Source: Sphingomonas sp. R647
Lineage (GTDB): Bacteria > Pseudomonadota > Alphaproteobacteria > Sphingomonadales > Sphingomonadaceae
Direction of reading: 5' to 3'
Length of the DNA stretch: 64,000 nucleotides
NCBI RefSeq assembly: GCF_020177055.1
Contig: NZ_JAIQXT010000001.1
Span: forward strand, 186,001-250,000
Part shown: piece after piece, positions 45,375 through 54,979 of the stretch
How the letters are laid out: each line of letters starts with the position of its first letter
Numbering within the stretch: position 1 is the first letter of the stretch
Notes under the pieces: generated by a model
What the model saw: only the letters and a program-made list of their open reading frames with translations
The model's database searches: none
What the model was told of the DNA's origin: nothing
Made by a program: the position numbers and the translations under genes

Positions 45375-45694
45375 GCTTAAGTTACGGGAGGCAGGCTTTC
45401 GTCAGACGGGCCTCTAACATCGCCCGAGGGGACGGTTGGCCCATGACCGCTTTCGGGATCGTCATTATCATGATTGAATGACCGGTCATGGGCCGCTTTG
45501 CTGTCCCGCGGCTTGTGGCACAGCAGCCTGACTGCTTGTCGGCCGCATGCGGACTGGCAGATTTTGGGCGGCTGGCGTGCCTAAGCGGACATAAACGATT
45601 TCATCGCGCGCACGGCTGATAATGGGCCGAGAAAGGAATGGCAGGTTTTGTCGGTGGTCGCATGAAAGCGGACCACTCTGCGCCTTGGACCAGC
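45375..45694. other. intergenic stretch between efflux operon and convergent kdpD
   Basis: About 320 bases with no gene. It carries copies of two short intergenic motifs, TGACCGCTTTCGGGATCG at 45444 and ACTGGCAGATTTTGGG near 45549, that have relatives in other intergenic regions of the window. Confidence 0.4.
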
Positions 45695-48361
45695 TTATAC
45701 GTTGCTGACGGGCGAAGCGCTCTCAAGAAGATGATTCGGAAAGTGCAGCGTGAATGCAGCACCTCCCTGCTCATGGTTCGCGGCCGATGCCCGGATGCCC
45801 ATCGCGTCGGCAAAGCCCTTCACGATGGCAAGCCCAAGACCGCTGCCGCCATGGCGGTCGCTGCCACGGCCCTGCGCAAAGGTTTCGAATATCCGCGCTT
45901 CCTGACCAATCGGAAGGCCGGGTCCCTCATCCCGAATCGATAGTTCGACGGCATCAGGGGTCCGGCGCCCAAGGATCGTGATCGTTCCGCGCTCGCTGCC
46001 ATGCTGCGCCGCGTTGGCCAGCAGGTTGATCAATATGTGGTGAAGCAACGTCGGGTCGGCGCTGACGAAGGGTAGATTTGCGGGCACCTTGAGATCGATA
46101 TGCCGACCGCGGAACAGATCCTTGAGGGCATGGACCGCACCGCCGATCGCGTCGGTCAGGTCGATCGGCTCGGGGCGCAGCGCGAGCGTGCCGGAATCGA
46201 TGCGGACCATCTCGATCAGATTGTCGAGGAAGCGCCGCAGCCGAGCGACCTCCATGCGTGCGATCGGTAGGCTCGGCGTGCCAGGATGGTCGATGGCGAT
46301 CGCCTCGATCGCGGTCGCGACCGACGTTAATGGCGTGCGCAGGTCGTGACCGATCGATGACAGCAGCGCCGCGCGGAGCCGGTCGCGCTCTTTGAGGAGG
46401 CTGACCTCGCGCACCTCGTCTTCCAGCTTCAACCGTTCGTGCGCCAGCGCCGCCTGACCAAGCAGGGTCTGGAGCAGCACCGCGCGGTCGGCGCGCACCG
46501 GATCGCGACCGTCCGGCCGTGCGATGCCGATGACGGCGAGCACGCCGAGCGCGGTCTTGAGCGGGTGAAACTGCCAGTCGGCTGCATTGAGGGTGGCGGT
46601 TCCCACACCCGACGCTTCGGCGCGGTCCCAGGCCCAGTCGGCGGCCGCGCGGTTCACCGGCCCCAGCTCGCCGCGTGCCGCCGGGCAGCTTGCGACGATC
46701 GAAAGCTCATCGACGCGCCGATTGAGCAGGATGACGTTGAGGTCGAGCAATCGCGATACCTCGTCACAGATGATCGTGCTGGTCGTTTCCCAATCCGATG
46801 CGCGCGCGAGCGCCTGACCGAACGCGGCGATCGCGGCATTCTCCTGCGCACCGCGTGCACCCAAAGTCGCGCGCGCCTTAAGCTTGCCCGCAAGGTTGGC
46901 GGTGAACGCGGCGATCCCGATCAGCACGAACATCGTCAGCAGGCTCTGCGGGTCGGCAATGGTGAACGTGTGGATCGGAGGCAGGAAAAAGAAGTTATAG
47001 GCCAGCCCGGCAAGCAGTCCGGTGGCCAGCCCCGGTCGCAATCCAAAGCGCCCGGAAGCGAGAATTACCGGCAGCAGAAAGATCAGATCGACGCCGCCCA
47101 GCCCGATCCACGGCTCCGCCAGCTTTCCGGCACCGATCGTCGCACCAATCATTGTTGCGATCACCGTGTAGACGCCCGGATCTCCCCATAAATCGTGCCC
47201 AGCCGCCTTGGCAGAGCGCATTGATCCGGTTTCTCCGGTCGCTGGGATGACATGCACCGCCAGCCCGTTTCCGGCGCGCAGCATCGCGTTCACGACCGAT
47301 CCATGACGTAGTTCGAACCACCAGCTGCGCACCGACTTGCCGATCACGAGCTGGGTCGCACGCATCCCGGTAACGTGGGTGGTCAGCCCCTCGATGACAT
47401 TGGCAGCGGGGACGGTCGCGATGGTCGCCCCAAGGCTCGCGGCAAGGCTGAGCGTATTGGCGATGCGGCGACGTTCCTCTTCGCCGAAGCGTTCGGCGCG
47501 CGGGGTCTCGATATAGACTGCCTGCCACGGCGCGCGCAGCGCATCGGCGAGCCGCTTGGCCGCCCGCACCAGCGCGTCCGACCCGGCCAGCTCGCTGATC
47601 GCGACCAGCACGCGCTCACCCCCGGCAAAGGTGCCGGGCAAAGCGCTGGCGTCGAGATGTTCGAGCAGCGCCTGATCGACGCTCAGCGCGGCGCGGCGCA
47701 GCGCCATCTCGCGCAGCGCCGACAGGTTAGGCTTGGAGAAGAAATGGCCGAGCGCGCGGGAGGCTTCGGCGGGGACATAGACCTTGCCGTCCTTAAGCCG
47801 CTCGATCAGCTCGTCGGGGGGCAGATCAACGACCTCAATCTCGGCACCGTCGAACACGCTGTCGGGCACCGTCTCGCGCACGCGCACCTTCGTGAAGCTC
47901 GCGACGACGTCGTTGAGGCTTTCGACATGCTGGACGTTGAGCGTCGTGTAGACATGGATGCCCGCGTCGAGCAGTTCCATCACGTCCTGCCAGCGCTTGG
48001 GATGGCGGCTGCCCTCGACATTGGTGTGCGCAAATTCGTCCACCAAAGCGAGCTGCGGGCGACGCGCCAGCACCGCGTCGAGGTCCATCTCTTCCAGCTC
48101 ATGCCCGCGATAGGGCAGGGCGCGGCGGGCGATTACCTCGAACGGCGCGGCCAGCGCCTGCGTTTCCGCACGGCCATGGGTTTCGACCACCGCGACGACG
48201 ACATCGGTGCCGGCGCGCAGCCGCTCTGCGCCCTCGCGCAGCATTTCGAACGTCTTGCCGACGCCGGGGGCAGCGCCGAGGAAGATTTTGAGGCGCCCGC
48301 GTTGCTCGCGCTTTGCGGCACGCAACAGGGCGTCGGGGGAGGGGCGTGTCGAGTCCGTCAT
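45695..48361 (-). CDS. kdpD: KdpD, potassium/osmotic sensor histidine kinase
   Basis: An 888-residue kinase of normal KdpD length. The N-terminal KdpD domain has Walker A GAAPGVGKT (about residues 28-36) and DEFAHTN; a universal-stress-protein-like part follows (about 250-370). Four closely spaced membrane helices lie at about 400-500, then a GAF-like domain. The phosphoacceptor His is in SSIGHDLRTPLTSVATAIEA and ATPase boxes include HHILINLLANAAQH and GSGLGLAIVKG. The start at 48361 is selected by family homology; the frame extends to 48487 through a repeat. The gene points away from kdpFABC, while kdpE lies after kdpC, so sensor and regulator are separately transcribed. Confidence 0.95.
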   Translation of the reverse strand: MTDSTRPSPDALLRAAKREQRGRLKIFLGAAPGVGKTFEMLREGAERLRAGTDVVVAVVETHGRAETQALAAPFEVIARRALPYRGHELEEMDLDAVLARRPQLALVDEFAHTNVEGSRHPKRWQDVMELLDAGIHVYTTLNVQHVESLNDVVASFTKVRVRETVPDSVFDGAEIEVVDLPPDELIERLKDGKVYVPAEASRALGHFFSKPNLSALREMALRRAALSVDQALLEHLDASALPGTFAGGERVLVAISELAGSDALVRAAKRLADALRAPWQAVYIETPRAERFGEEERRRIANTLSLAASLGATIATVPAANVIEGLTTHVTGMRATQLVIGKSVRSWWFELRHGSVVNAMLRAGNGLAVHVIPATGETGSMRSAKAAGHDLWGDPGVYTVIATMIGATIGAGKLAEPWIGLGGVDLIFLLPVILASGRFGLRPGLATGLLAGLAYNFFFLPPIHTFTIADPQSLLTMFVLIGIAAFTANLAGKLKARATLGARGAQENAAIAAFGQALARASDWETTSTIICDEVSRLLDLNVILLNRRVDELSIVASCPAARGELGPVNRAAADWAWDRAEASGVGTATLNAADWQFHPLKTALGVLAVIGIARPDGRDPVRADRAVLLQTLLGQAALAHERLKLEDEVREVSLLKERDRLRAALLSSIGHDLRTPLTSVATAIEAIAIDHPGTPSLPIARMEVARLRRFLDNLIEMVRIDSGTLALRPEPIDLTDAIGGAVHALKDLFRGRHIDLKVPANLPFVSADPTLLHHILINLLANAAQHGSERGTITILGRRTPDAVELSIRDEGPGLPIGQEARIFETFAQGRGSDRHGGSGLGLAIVKGFADAMGIRASAANHEQGGAAFTLHFPNHLLESASPVSNV

Positions 48362-48376
48362 CGTCAACCAGATCGT

Positions 48377-48453
48377 CCGTTTGGGCTGATCCTGTCGAAG
48401 CCCCGTCCCACACAGCGCGTGGAACAGCCCTTCGATAGGCTCAGGGCAAACGG
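48377..48453. repeat. REP-like imperfect palindrome in the kdpD-kdpF promoter region
   Basis: Two 26-base arms (48377-48402 and 48428-48453) are imperfect inverted copies of each other, with the core CTGTCGAAG opposite CTTCGATAG. They match the GCTCAGG-TTCGAAGG style of dispersed palindromes common between sphingomonad genes. It lies only 16 bases from the kdpD start. Confidence 0.6.
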
Positions 48454-48592
48454 GTTGGGGAAGCCGGACCGAAAGTCCAGCGACCATCGCGATCTATATG
48501 CATTCTTAATGCCCCGCGCCTGCATTCACCGGCGAACCTTAATGCGTTCAGCGCCTAATTGACCCTCCGAAACCATTCGGAGTCCGCCCCCC

Positions 48593-48676
48593 ATGCCTGA
48601 TGTCATCTGGCTCGCCGTGCTCGGCGGCCTGTTCCTTGCGACGCTCGCCTATTTGCGCCTGTGTGACGAGGCCTGA
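48593..48676 (+). CDS. 27-residue single-helix membrane peptide upstream of kdpF
   Basis: A tiny gene reading MPDVIWLAVLGGLFLATL and ending AYLRLCDEA, one hydrophobic helix with an acidic tail. It ends one base before the kdpF start. Similar one-helix peptides occur before kdpF in other genomes; function is unknown, perhaps Kdp complex stabilisation. Seen directly in the sequence. Confidence 0.6.
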   Translation: MPDVIWLAVLGGLFLATLAYLRLCDEA

Positions 48677-48677
48677 G

Positions 48678-48767
48678 ATGAGCCTTCACCTGACGCTCGC
48701 CGGCATCACCGCGCTCGCCTTGCTCATCTACCTCGCCGCCGTGCTCGTCCGGCCCGAGAAGTTCTGA
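48678..48767 (+). CDS. kdpF: KdpF, small subunit of the potassium-transporting ATPase
   Basis: A 29-residue membrane peptide with the KdpF pattern: a hydrophobic helix ([20 protein letters not shown]) ending in RPEKF, the family's characteristic RPE-F end. KdpF sits between KdpA and KdpB and stabilises the complex. It is followed 13 bases later by kdpA. Confidence 0.88.
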   Translation: MSLHLTLAGITALALLIYLAAVLVRPEKF

Positions 48768-48780
48768 AAGTCCAGATCCT

Positions 48781-50484
48781 ATGACCGTCCAGGGATGGGG
48801 GTTGATCCTCCTTTTCGTCGCGCTGGTCGCGGCGCTCGCCAAGCCGATGGGGCTGTGGCTGTTCGCATTGTATGAAGGCCGCCGCACGCCGCTGCACGCG
48901 GTGCTGGGTCCGATCGAGCGCGGCTTCTACAAGCTCGCAGGGATCGATCCGACCGTCGAGCAGAGCTGGCGCCGCTACGCGCTGCACCTGCTGATCTTCA
49001 ACCTCGCGCTGCTGCTGTTCACCTATGCGGTGCTGCGGCTTCAGGGCGTGCTGCCGATGAACCCGCGCGGGTTGGCCGGGCTCACCGCCGATGGCGCGAT
49101 GAACACCGCGATCAGCTTCACCACCAACACCAACTGGCAATGGTATTCGGGCGAGGTCGCGCTGTCGAACCTCAGCCAGATGCTGGGGCTGACGATCCAT
49201 AACTTCCTGTCGGCGGCGACCGGCATCGCCATCGCCTTTGCGCTGTTCCGCGGCTTTGCGCGGCGGCAAGTGAGCGGGCTCGGCAATTTCTGGGCCGATC
49301 TCACCCGCGTGACGCTCTACCTGCTGCTGCCGCTGTGCATCGTCTATGCGCTGTTCCTCGTTGCCAATGGCGTGCCGCAGACCTTTGCCAGCCTGGTCGA
49401 TGCGACCGGCCTTGAGGGCGTCAAACAGTCGATCGCGCTCGGCCCGGTTGCCTCGCAGGAGGCGATCAAGATGCTCGGCACCAATGGCGGCGGATTCTTC
49501 AACGCCAACAGCGCGCATCCGTTCGAGAACCCCAATGCGCTGACCAATCTCGTCCAGATGCTGTCGATCTTCGCGATCGGCGCGGGGCTGACCTGGACCT
49601 TTGGCAAGGCGGTCGGCAACACGCGTCAGGGCTGGGCGATCCTCACCGCGATGCTGATCCTGTTCACGGTTGGCGCAGGCGTCACCTATTGGGCCGAAGC
49701 CGCCGGTAACCCCCATTTCCACGCGCTTGGCGTTCCCGGCGGCAATATGGAGGGCAAGGAAGTCCGCTTCGGCATCGCCGCGAGCGCGCTGTTCTCGGTC
49801 GTCACGACTGCGGCTTCGTGCGGCGCGGTCAATGCGATGCACGACAGCTTCACCCCGCTCGGCGGCATGATCCCGTTGTTCAACATGCAGCTGGGTGAAG
49901 TCGTAATCGGCGGCGTCGGCGCGGGTATCTATGGCTTCCTGCTCTTCGCGATCCTCGCCGTGTTCGTTGCGGGGCTGATGGTCGGGCGCACGCCGGAATA
50001 TGTCGGCAAGAAGATCGAAAGCCGGGAGGTCAAGCTCGCGGTGCTCGCCATCGCGATCCTGCCGCTGTCGATCCTTGGCTTCTCCGCCCTCGCCGCCGTG
50101 CTGCCCGACGGGCTGGCCGGGCCGCTCAACAAGGGACCGCATGGCTTTACGGAGATCGTCTACGCCTTCACCTCCGCGACCGGAAACAACGGCTCCGCCT
50201 TTGCCGGGATCACCTCGGGCACGCCCTTCTATAACGCGCTGCTCGGGGTCGCGATGTGGCTTGGCCGGTTCTTCGTGATCGTGCCGGTGCTCGCCATCGC
50301 GGGCAGCCTCGCTTCCAAGAAATACACGCCGGAAACCGCGGGCTCGTTCCCGACCACCGGTGCGCTGTGGGTTGGCCTGCTTGTCGGGATCATCCTGATC
50401 CTGGGCGGCTTGACCTTCCTCCCCTCGCTCGCGCTTGGACCCATCGCCGATCATATCGCGATGGTCCACGGCCAGCTGTTCTGA
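48781..50484 (+). CDS. kdpA: KdpA, potassium-binding channel-like subunit
   Basis: A 567-residue membrane protein of standard length with ten or so helices. Selectivity-filter-like loops of the KtrB/TrkH superfamily are visible: [46 protein letters not shown] and [13 protein letters not shown]. It takes up potassium with high affinity, and KdpB supplies the energy. Part of kdpFABC. Confidence 0.97.
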   Translation: MTVQGWGLILLFVALVAALAKPMGLWLFALYEGRRTPLHAVLGPIERGFYKLAGIDPTVEQSWRRYALHLLIFNLALLLFTYAVLRLQGVLPMNPRGLAGLTADGAMNTAISFTTNTNWQWYSGEVALSNLSQMLGLTIHNFLSAATGIAIAFALFRGFARRQVSGLGNFWADLTRVTLYLLLPLCIVYALFLVANGVPQTFASLVDATGLEGVKQSIALGPVASQEAIKMLGTNGGGFFNANSAHPFENPNALTNLVQMLSIFAIGAGLTWTFGKAVGNTRQGWAILTAMLILFTVGAGVTYWAEAAGNPHFHALGVPGGNMEGKEVRFGIAASALFSVVTTAASCGAVNAMHDSFTPLGGMIPLFNMQLGEVVIGGVGAGIYGFLLFAILAVFVAGLMVGRTPEYVGKKIESREVKLAVLAIAILPLSILGFSALAAVLPDGLAGPLNKGPHGFTEIVYAFTSATGNNGSAFAGITSGTPFYNALLGVAMWLGRFFVIVPVLAIAGSLASKKYTPETAGSFPTTGALWVGLLVGIILILGGLTFLPSLALGPIADHIAMVHGQLF

Positions 50485-50494
50485 GTGCCGAACG

Positions 50495-52522
50495 ATGACT
50501 ACCAAATCCATGTTCACCGCTGACCTGATCCTCCCTGCGATCGGCGATGCATTCAAGAAGCTCGATCCGCGCGAGCTGATCCGCAACCCGGTGATGTTCG
50601 TCACCGCAGTCGTGGCGCTGCTCCTGACCGTGCTGCTCGGGATCGGTGGCGAAAACCTCGCCATCCCTTTCCAGATCCAGCTGATCGTGTGGCTGTGGCT
50701 GACCGTGTTGTTCGGCACCTTTGCCGAGGCACTGGCTGAGGGGCGTGGCCGTGCGCAGGCAGCCTCGCTGCGCGCGACCAAGGCCGAGCTTCAGGCCAAG
50801 CGCCTGATCGGTGTCGGTGACGCCTGGGGGCTGGTCGGCGCGTCGCTGCTCGCCAAGGGCGATCTGGTGCTGGTCGAGATGGGCGACCTGATCCCCGCCG
50901 ATGGCGAAGTGGTGGAGGGCGTCGCGTCGGTCAACGAAAGTGCGATCACCGGCGAGAGCGCGCCGGTGATCCGCGAGGCGGGCGGCGATCGTTCGGCGGT
51001 GACGGCGGGCACGCGCGTCATCTCTGACCGCATCAAGGTGCGGGTCACTCAGGAGCCTGGTCAGGGCTTTCTCGATCGCATGATCGCGCTGGTCGAGGGC
51101 GCGGAGCGGCAGAAGACGCCGAACGAGATCGCGTTGACGATCCTGCTGGTCGGACTGACCATCATCTTCCTGATCGCGGTTGCGACGATTCCGGGCTTTG
51201 CCAGCTATGCCGGCGGGAGCATCCCGGTCGCGATCCTCGCGGCGCTGCTGATTACCCTGATCCCGACGACCATCGCGGCGCTGCTGTCGGCGATCGGCAT
51301 TGCCGGCATGGACCGGCTGGTGCGGTTCAATGTGCTCGCCAAATCGGGGCGTGCGGTCGAGGCGGCGGGCGATATCGACGTGCTGCTGCTCGACAAGACC
51401 GGGACGATCACCATCGGCGATCGTCAGGCGAGCGAGTTCCGTCCACTGAGCGGCGTTGCGGTCGAGGATCTCGCTCACGCTGCTCTGCTCGCCAGCCTCG
51501 CCGACGAGACGCCCGAGGGCCGATCGGTCGTGGTCCTGGCGCGCGAGAAGTTCGGCGTGTCGGTGCCCAGCCTGCCCGCCGAAGCCGAGGTCATCCCGTT
51601 CACCGCGCAGACCCGCATTTCGGGCGTGAAGATCGCCGAAGGCCTGATCCAGAAGGGGGCGGTGGATTCGGTGCTGCGCGCCAATCCCGGCCTTGGCGAC
51701 ACGCCTGCTGCGGCAGAGCTGCGCAAGGCGACCGACGAGATCGCCCGCGCCGGCATGACCCCGCTCGCGGTCGCAAGGAATGGCAGGCTACTTGGTGCGG
51801 TCGCGCTCAAGGACGTGATCAAGGCCGGGGTGCGAGAACGCTTCGCCGAACTGCGCCGCATGGGCATCCGCACGGTGATGATCACCGGCGACAACCCGCT
51901 CACCGCCGCAGCAATCGCCGCCGAAGCCGGGGTCGACGACTTCCTCGCCGAGGCGACGCCGGAGGACAAGCTGGCGCTGATCCGCAAGGAACAGGCGGGA
52001 GGCAAGCTGGTCGCGATGTGTGGCGATGGGACCAACGACGCGCCCGCGCTCGCGCAGAGCGATGTCGGCGTGGCGATGAATACCGGGACACAGGCCGCGC
52101 GCGAGGCGGGCAATATGGTCGATCTCGACAGCGATCCGACCAAGCTGATTGAGATTGTCGGCTTGGGCAAACAGCTGCTGATGACCCGCGGTGCGCTGAC
52201 GACGTTTTCGGTCGCCAACGATGTCGCGAAATATTTCGCGATCATTCCGGCGATGTTCGTCGCGCTCTATCCGGGACTTGGCGTGCTCAACGTGATGGGG
52301 CTCGGCTCGCCCGAAAGCGCGATTCTGTCGGCGATCATCTTCAACGCGCTGATCATCCCCTGCCTCGTTCCACTGGCGCTCAAGGGCGTCACCTACACGC
52401 CGATGGCCGCGGGTCCACTGCTCGGGCGCAATCTCGCCATTTACGGCCTGGGCGGTCTCGTCGCGCCGTTCATCGGCATCAAGCTCATCGACATGGCCGT
52501 CACCGGCCTCAACCTCGCCTGA
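50495..52522 (+). CDS. kdpB: KdpB, P-type ATPase subunit
   Basis: A 675-residue P-type ATPase. The phosphorylated Asp is in [13 protein letters not shown], the actuator loop contains [12 protein letters not shown], and the hinge has [21 protein letters not shown]. The SerThr-rich and TPTTIAALL-like segment ([20 protein letters not shown]) is typical of KdpB. ATP hydrolysis here drives potassium passing through KdpA. The start at 50495 ([10 protein letters not shown]) is chosen over an earlier in-frame codon inside kdpA. Confidence 0.97.
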   Translation: MTTKSMFTADLILPAIGDAFKKLDPRELIRNPVMFVTAVVALLLTVLLGIGGENLAIPFQIQLIVWLWLTVLFGTFAEALAEGRGRAQAASLRATKAELQAKRLIGVGDAWGLVGASLLAKGDLVLVEMGDLIPADGEVVEGVASVNESAITGESAPVIREAGGDRSAVTAGTRVISDRIKVRVTQEPGQGFLDRMIALVEGAERQKTPNEIALTILLVGLTIIFLIAVATIPGFASYAGGSIPVAILAALLITLIPTTIAALLSAIGIAGMDRLVRFNVLAKSGRAVEAAGDIDVLLLDKTGTITIGDRQASEFRPLSGVAVEDLAHAALLASLADETPEGRSVVVLAREKFGVSVPSLPAEAEVIPFTAQTRISGVKIAEGLIQKGAVDSVLRANPGLGDTPAAAELRKATDEIARAGMTPLAVARNGRLLGAVALKDVIKAGVRERFAELRRMGIRTVMITGDNPLTAAAIAAEAGVDDFLAEATPEDKLALIRKEQAGGKLVAMCGDGTNDAPALAQSDVGVAMNTGTQAAREAGNMVDLDSDPTKLIEIVGLGKQLLMTRGALTTFSVANDVAKYFAIIPAMFVALYPGLGVLNVMGLGSPESAILSAIIFNALIIPCLVPLALKGVTYTPMAAGPLLGRNLAIYGLGGLVAPFIGIKLIDMAVTGLNLA

Positions 52523-52532
52523 GGATCTCCCT

Positions 52533-53144
52533 ATGCTCACCGACCTCAAAACCGCTCTGCGCCCCGCATTCGTGCTTACCGCACTGTTCGCGCTCCTGCT
52601 CGGCCTCGCCTATCCCGCGCTGATCACCGGAATTGCTCAGATGGCCTTCCCACACCAGGCCAATGGCAGCCTGATCCGCGAAGGCGATCGGGTGATTGGC
52701 TCCGAACTGCTCGGCCAGAAGTTCACCGGCGACGGCTATTTCCACGGCCGCCCCTCTGCCGCCGGTGCCGATGGCTATGACGCCGCCGCCTCGGCCGGCT
52801 CGAACCTTGGCCCCACGTCGCAGGCTTTGGTCGATCGCGTGAAGGCCGATGCCGACGCCCACCGGACTTCACCAGGACAATCGGTCCCTGCCGATCTGGT
52901 GACGACCTCCGCTTCGGGGCTCGACCCCCATATCAGCCCCGAAGCGGCATTGTCCCAAGTCGTTCGCGTCGCCGCCGCGCGCAGCATCAAGCGCGCGACG
53001 GTCGAGGCGCTGGTCCGCCGTCACATCGAAGCGCCGATGTTCGGCTTGCTCGGGGAGAACCGGATCAATGTCCTCGCGCTCAATCGCGCGCTCGACGCGG
53101 TTCCCCGGGTAACGGCTCTCGACCGGACCGCGCCTCGGCCGTAA
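52533..53144 (+). CDS. kdpC: KdpC, potassium-transporting ATPase subunit C
   Basis: A 203-residue protein with one N-terminal membrane helix (FVLTALFALLLGLAYPALITG) and a periplasmic domain holding the family stretches GQKFTGDGYFHGRPSAAG, SASGLDPHISPEAAL and FGLLGENRINVLALN. It stabilises the complex and raises nucleotide affinity of KdpB. Ten bases after kdpB, eight bases before kdpE. Confidence 0.96.
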   Translation: MLTDLKTALRPAFVLTALFALLLGLAYPALITGIAQMAFPHQANGSLIREGDRVIGSELLGQKFTGDGYFHGRPSAAGADGYDAAASAGSNLGPTSQALVDRVKADADAHRTSPGQSVPADLVTTSASGLDPHISPEAALSQVVRVAAARSIKRATVEALVRRHIEAPMFGLLGENRINVLALNRALDAVPRVTALDRTAPRP

Positions 53145-53152
53145 CAGGAACC

Positions 53153-53848
53153 ATGTCGCTATCGACCAAGGTTCTCGTCATCGAGGATGACGTCCATATC
53201 CGCCGCCTGCTCCGCGCCGCCCTCCAGCGCGCGGGGCATGTGGCGGTAGAGGCGAGCACCGCGCGAGAGGGGCTGTCTCTTCTCGACATCGAAAAGCCCG
53301 ACGCGGTGTTGCTCGACCTCGGGCTGCCCGACCGCGACGGGATCGAACTCATCCAGCCGATCAAGGCGCGCTCGACCGCCACGCTGCTGGTTGTCTCCGC
53401 GCGCGAAGATGTAACTGAAAAGGTCGCCGCGCTCGACCTGGGTGCCGACGATTACCTGACCAAGCCATTCGACACAGAGGAGCTGCTCGCGCGTATCCGC
53501 ACCGCGCTGCGCCATCGCCTTGCAAGCAGCGCCGACCGTGAGCTGGTAGCCATCGGCGAGATCGAGATCGATCTGGCGCACCGCCGCGTTCGACGCGCCG
53601 GCGAGGAAGTGCATCTGTCGCCCAAGGAATATGAACTTCTCGCCGAACTTGCGCGTCGTCCCGACCGCGTGATTAGCCACACACAGTTGTTGCAAACAGT
53701 TTGGGGTCCGGCACATGCGACGCGGGTCGATTATCTGCGGATTGTCGTCCGCAACCTCCGGCAGAAGCTGGAGGCCGACCCGGCAAGACCCGTGCTAATT
53801 CAGAACGAACCGGGAATTGGATACAGGCTCAAGACAACCTTTCGCTAG
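53153..53848 (+). CDS. kdpE: KdpE, response regulator of the kdp operon
   Basis: A 231-residue OmpR-type regulator. The receiver domain starts VLVIEDDVHIRRLLRAAL and has the phospho-Asp in AVLLDLGLPDRDG and Lys in DYLTKPFDTEELL; the winged helix contains LSPKEYELLAELARRPDRV and DYLRIVVRNLRQKL. It is phosphorylated by KdpD and activates kdp transcription under low potassium. It follows kdpC closely, so it is likely co-transcribed with the pump rather than with kdpD. Confidence 0.95.
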   Translation: MSLSTKVLVIEDDVHIRRLLRAALQRAGHVAVEASTAREGLSLLDIEKPDAVLLDLGLPDRDGIELIQPIKARSTATLLVVSAREDVTEKVAALDLGADDYLTKPFDTEELLARIRTALRHRLASSADRELVAIGEIEIDLAHRRVRRAGEEVHLSPKEYELLAELARRPDRVISHTQLLQTVWGPAHATRVDYLRIVVRNLRQKLEADPARPVLIQNEPGIGYRLKTTFR

Positions 53849-53968
53849 TGACCGCTTTCGAGCTGATCAAGTAGCCGGCCCAATGACTGCAATTGGGGCG
53901 CGAATCGGTCGCTTCCAGATCGCACTGGACACTTACACAAAACCGATTCTCAAGAGCCATGTGATCCC

Positions 53969-54034
53969 GCGAAACCCGCAGAAATCCGTGGGTTGAGGAG
54001 GCAGGTATTTCGGGTTCGAATCCTGTCTCTCCGA
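53969..54034 (+). pseudogene. tRNA 3'-half-like fragment (tRNA-Ser-like), possible integration scar
   Basis: The sequence TCGGGTTCGAATCCTGTC followed by TCTCCGAC has the T-arm and 3' acceptor strand of a tRNA, best like tRNA-Ser. No matching 5' acceptor strand or D-arm was found upstream, so this is a fragment. Such ends are typical attachment-site remnants. It lies between kdpE and the second RiPP-like cluster. Confidence 0.45.
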
Positions 54035-54168
54035 CGATTGCCATTCCCGAGGGTGTTCCAAGGCCCCTCAAAACGCCTTTGTCTGCCAAAACAAGGAAAA
54101 TTTACAACCACTTGACGGCCGTCCCGGATCCCAGGGCTGGCCTGCAGTGCACCGCGATTACTGCCAAT

Positions 54169-54243
54169 TTGTTGGTTCAAAAACGACTGAACCAACAAGA
54201 AGCCAGCACTGACCCACGACATCTGGTCAGTGCGGGAGTTTGG
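54169..54243. repeat. two adjacent perfect inverted repeats
   Basis: First: 54169-54198, an 11-bp stem (arms TTGTTGGTTCA and TGAACCAACAA) with an eight-base loop. Second: 54206-54243, a 9-bp stem (GCACTGACC/GGTCAGTGC) with a 20-base loop. Neither is followed by a T-tract, and kdpE ends more than 300 bases before, so simple termination is unlikely. Confidence 0.55.
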
Positions 54244-54304
54244 CAAAATGCTGTCCGATATCGCGCCAAGAATCCCCAAACCCGAGCGAAAGACCGGCAA
54301 GCGG

Positions 54305-54643
54305 TCAGATGCCCGGTGCATTTAAGCCGCCGTTGCGCCGCTCATCCCGGCGGTTGAGCATCTTGAGCCGCCCAGTGATTTCAGCGCGCTGATCGTCGAC
54401 CGGTTCGGCCGCTACCACAGCGCGCCGGAAGCGTTCGGAATTGCGGGCATCGAGGCCGATCCGCCCGGCGAGCGCGAGATTGGCATAGAGAATCCGGGTC
54501 GCAAGCTCGCGCCGCTCGCATTCCGTCGTGAGCACAGCCGCCCTGGCTACGAAAAAGCGACCGCCGCGAAGGGCGGCACGAGCAAGGACAGAGCGGTCCG
54601 GTCGCCTTCGCCTCTCGCCACGTTCATTTTTCCAGTCGATCAT
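54305..54643 (-). CDS. possible hypothetical protein, weakly supported
   Basis: A 112-residue frame beginning MIDWKNERGERRRRPDRS, Arg/Ala-rich, with an apparently helical end. Codon third positions are only moderately GC-rich and no family is recognised, so it may be chance. It is listed because nothing else occupies this stretch upstream of the first PqqD-like gene. Confidence 0.25.
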   Translation of the reverse strand: MIDWKNERGERRRRPDRSVLARAALRGGRFFVARAAVLTTECERRELATRILYANLALAGRIGLDARNSERFRRAVVAAEPVDDQRAEITGRLKMLNRRDERRNGGLNAPGI

Positions 54644-54697
54644 AGCTGTGACACAGCCTGCCCATTGCCGGTCGCACTTGAAGGTGGAGGCGAACTC

Positions 54698-54970
54698 GTG
54701 CGACCACGCGCCATGATCCGCCCCGCCCTGGAACTCTACTGGCCGCCCGTTCCCGGCGAACTGGCCATTTATGACACGCGGGATGGGCGATATCATGTCT
54801 TGAACCCTTCGGCGGCTGTGATCTGGTCGGCGATCGCTGCAGAAACGCCGGTCGCCCGGATAGCGGCAGACCTCGCCGCGCGGTTCGGCATCGCGGTGGA
54901 TGTGATGCAGGCTGATGTCGATGCATTCGTCGCCAACGCGCTCCAGCTCGGGCTGCTGGTCGATGCGTAA
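54698..54970 (+). CDS. PqqD-like RiPP recognition protein (first copy)
   Basis: A 90-residue protein of the PqqD/RRE family, which binds the leader of a ribosomal peptide and presents it to the modifying enzymes. The fold is visible as three strands and helices: YDTRDGRYHVLNPSAAVIWS, ARIAADLAARFGIAVDVMQA and the end VANALQLGLL. Start: GTG at 54698 has GGAGG seven bases before it; ATG 54713 is possible. It lies nine bases before the cyclase-like gene, and a second PqqD-like gene follows that one. Confidence 0.85.
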   Translation: MRPRAMIRPALELYWPPVPGELAIYDTRDGRYHVLNPSAAVIWSAIAAETPVARIAADLAARFGIAVDVMQADVDAFVANALQLGLLVDA

Positions 54971-54979
54971 GCTTGCGGC

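Noticed and set aside
48724-50781. Minus-strand reading frame of 685 codons
   Set aside because: Antisense to kdpA and the start of kdpB, which are unmistakable.
53829-54089. Small minus-strand protein containing GETGFEP
   Set aside because: This string is the reverse translation of a tRNA T-arm; it supports the tRNA fragment, not a protein.
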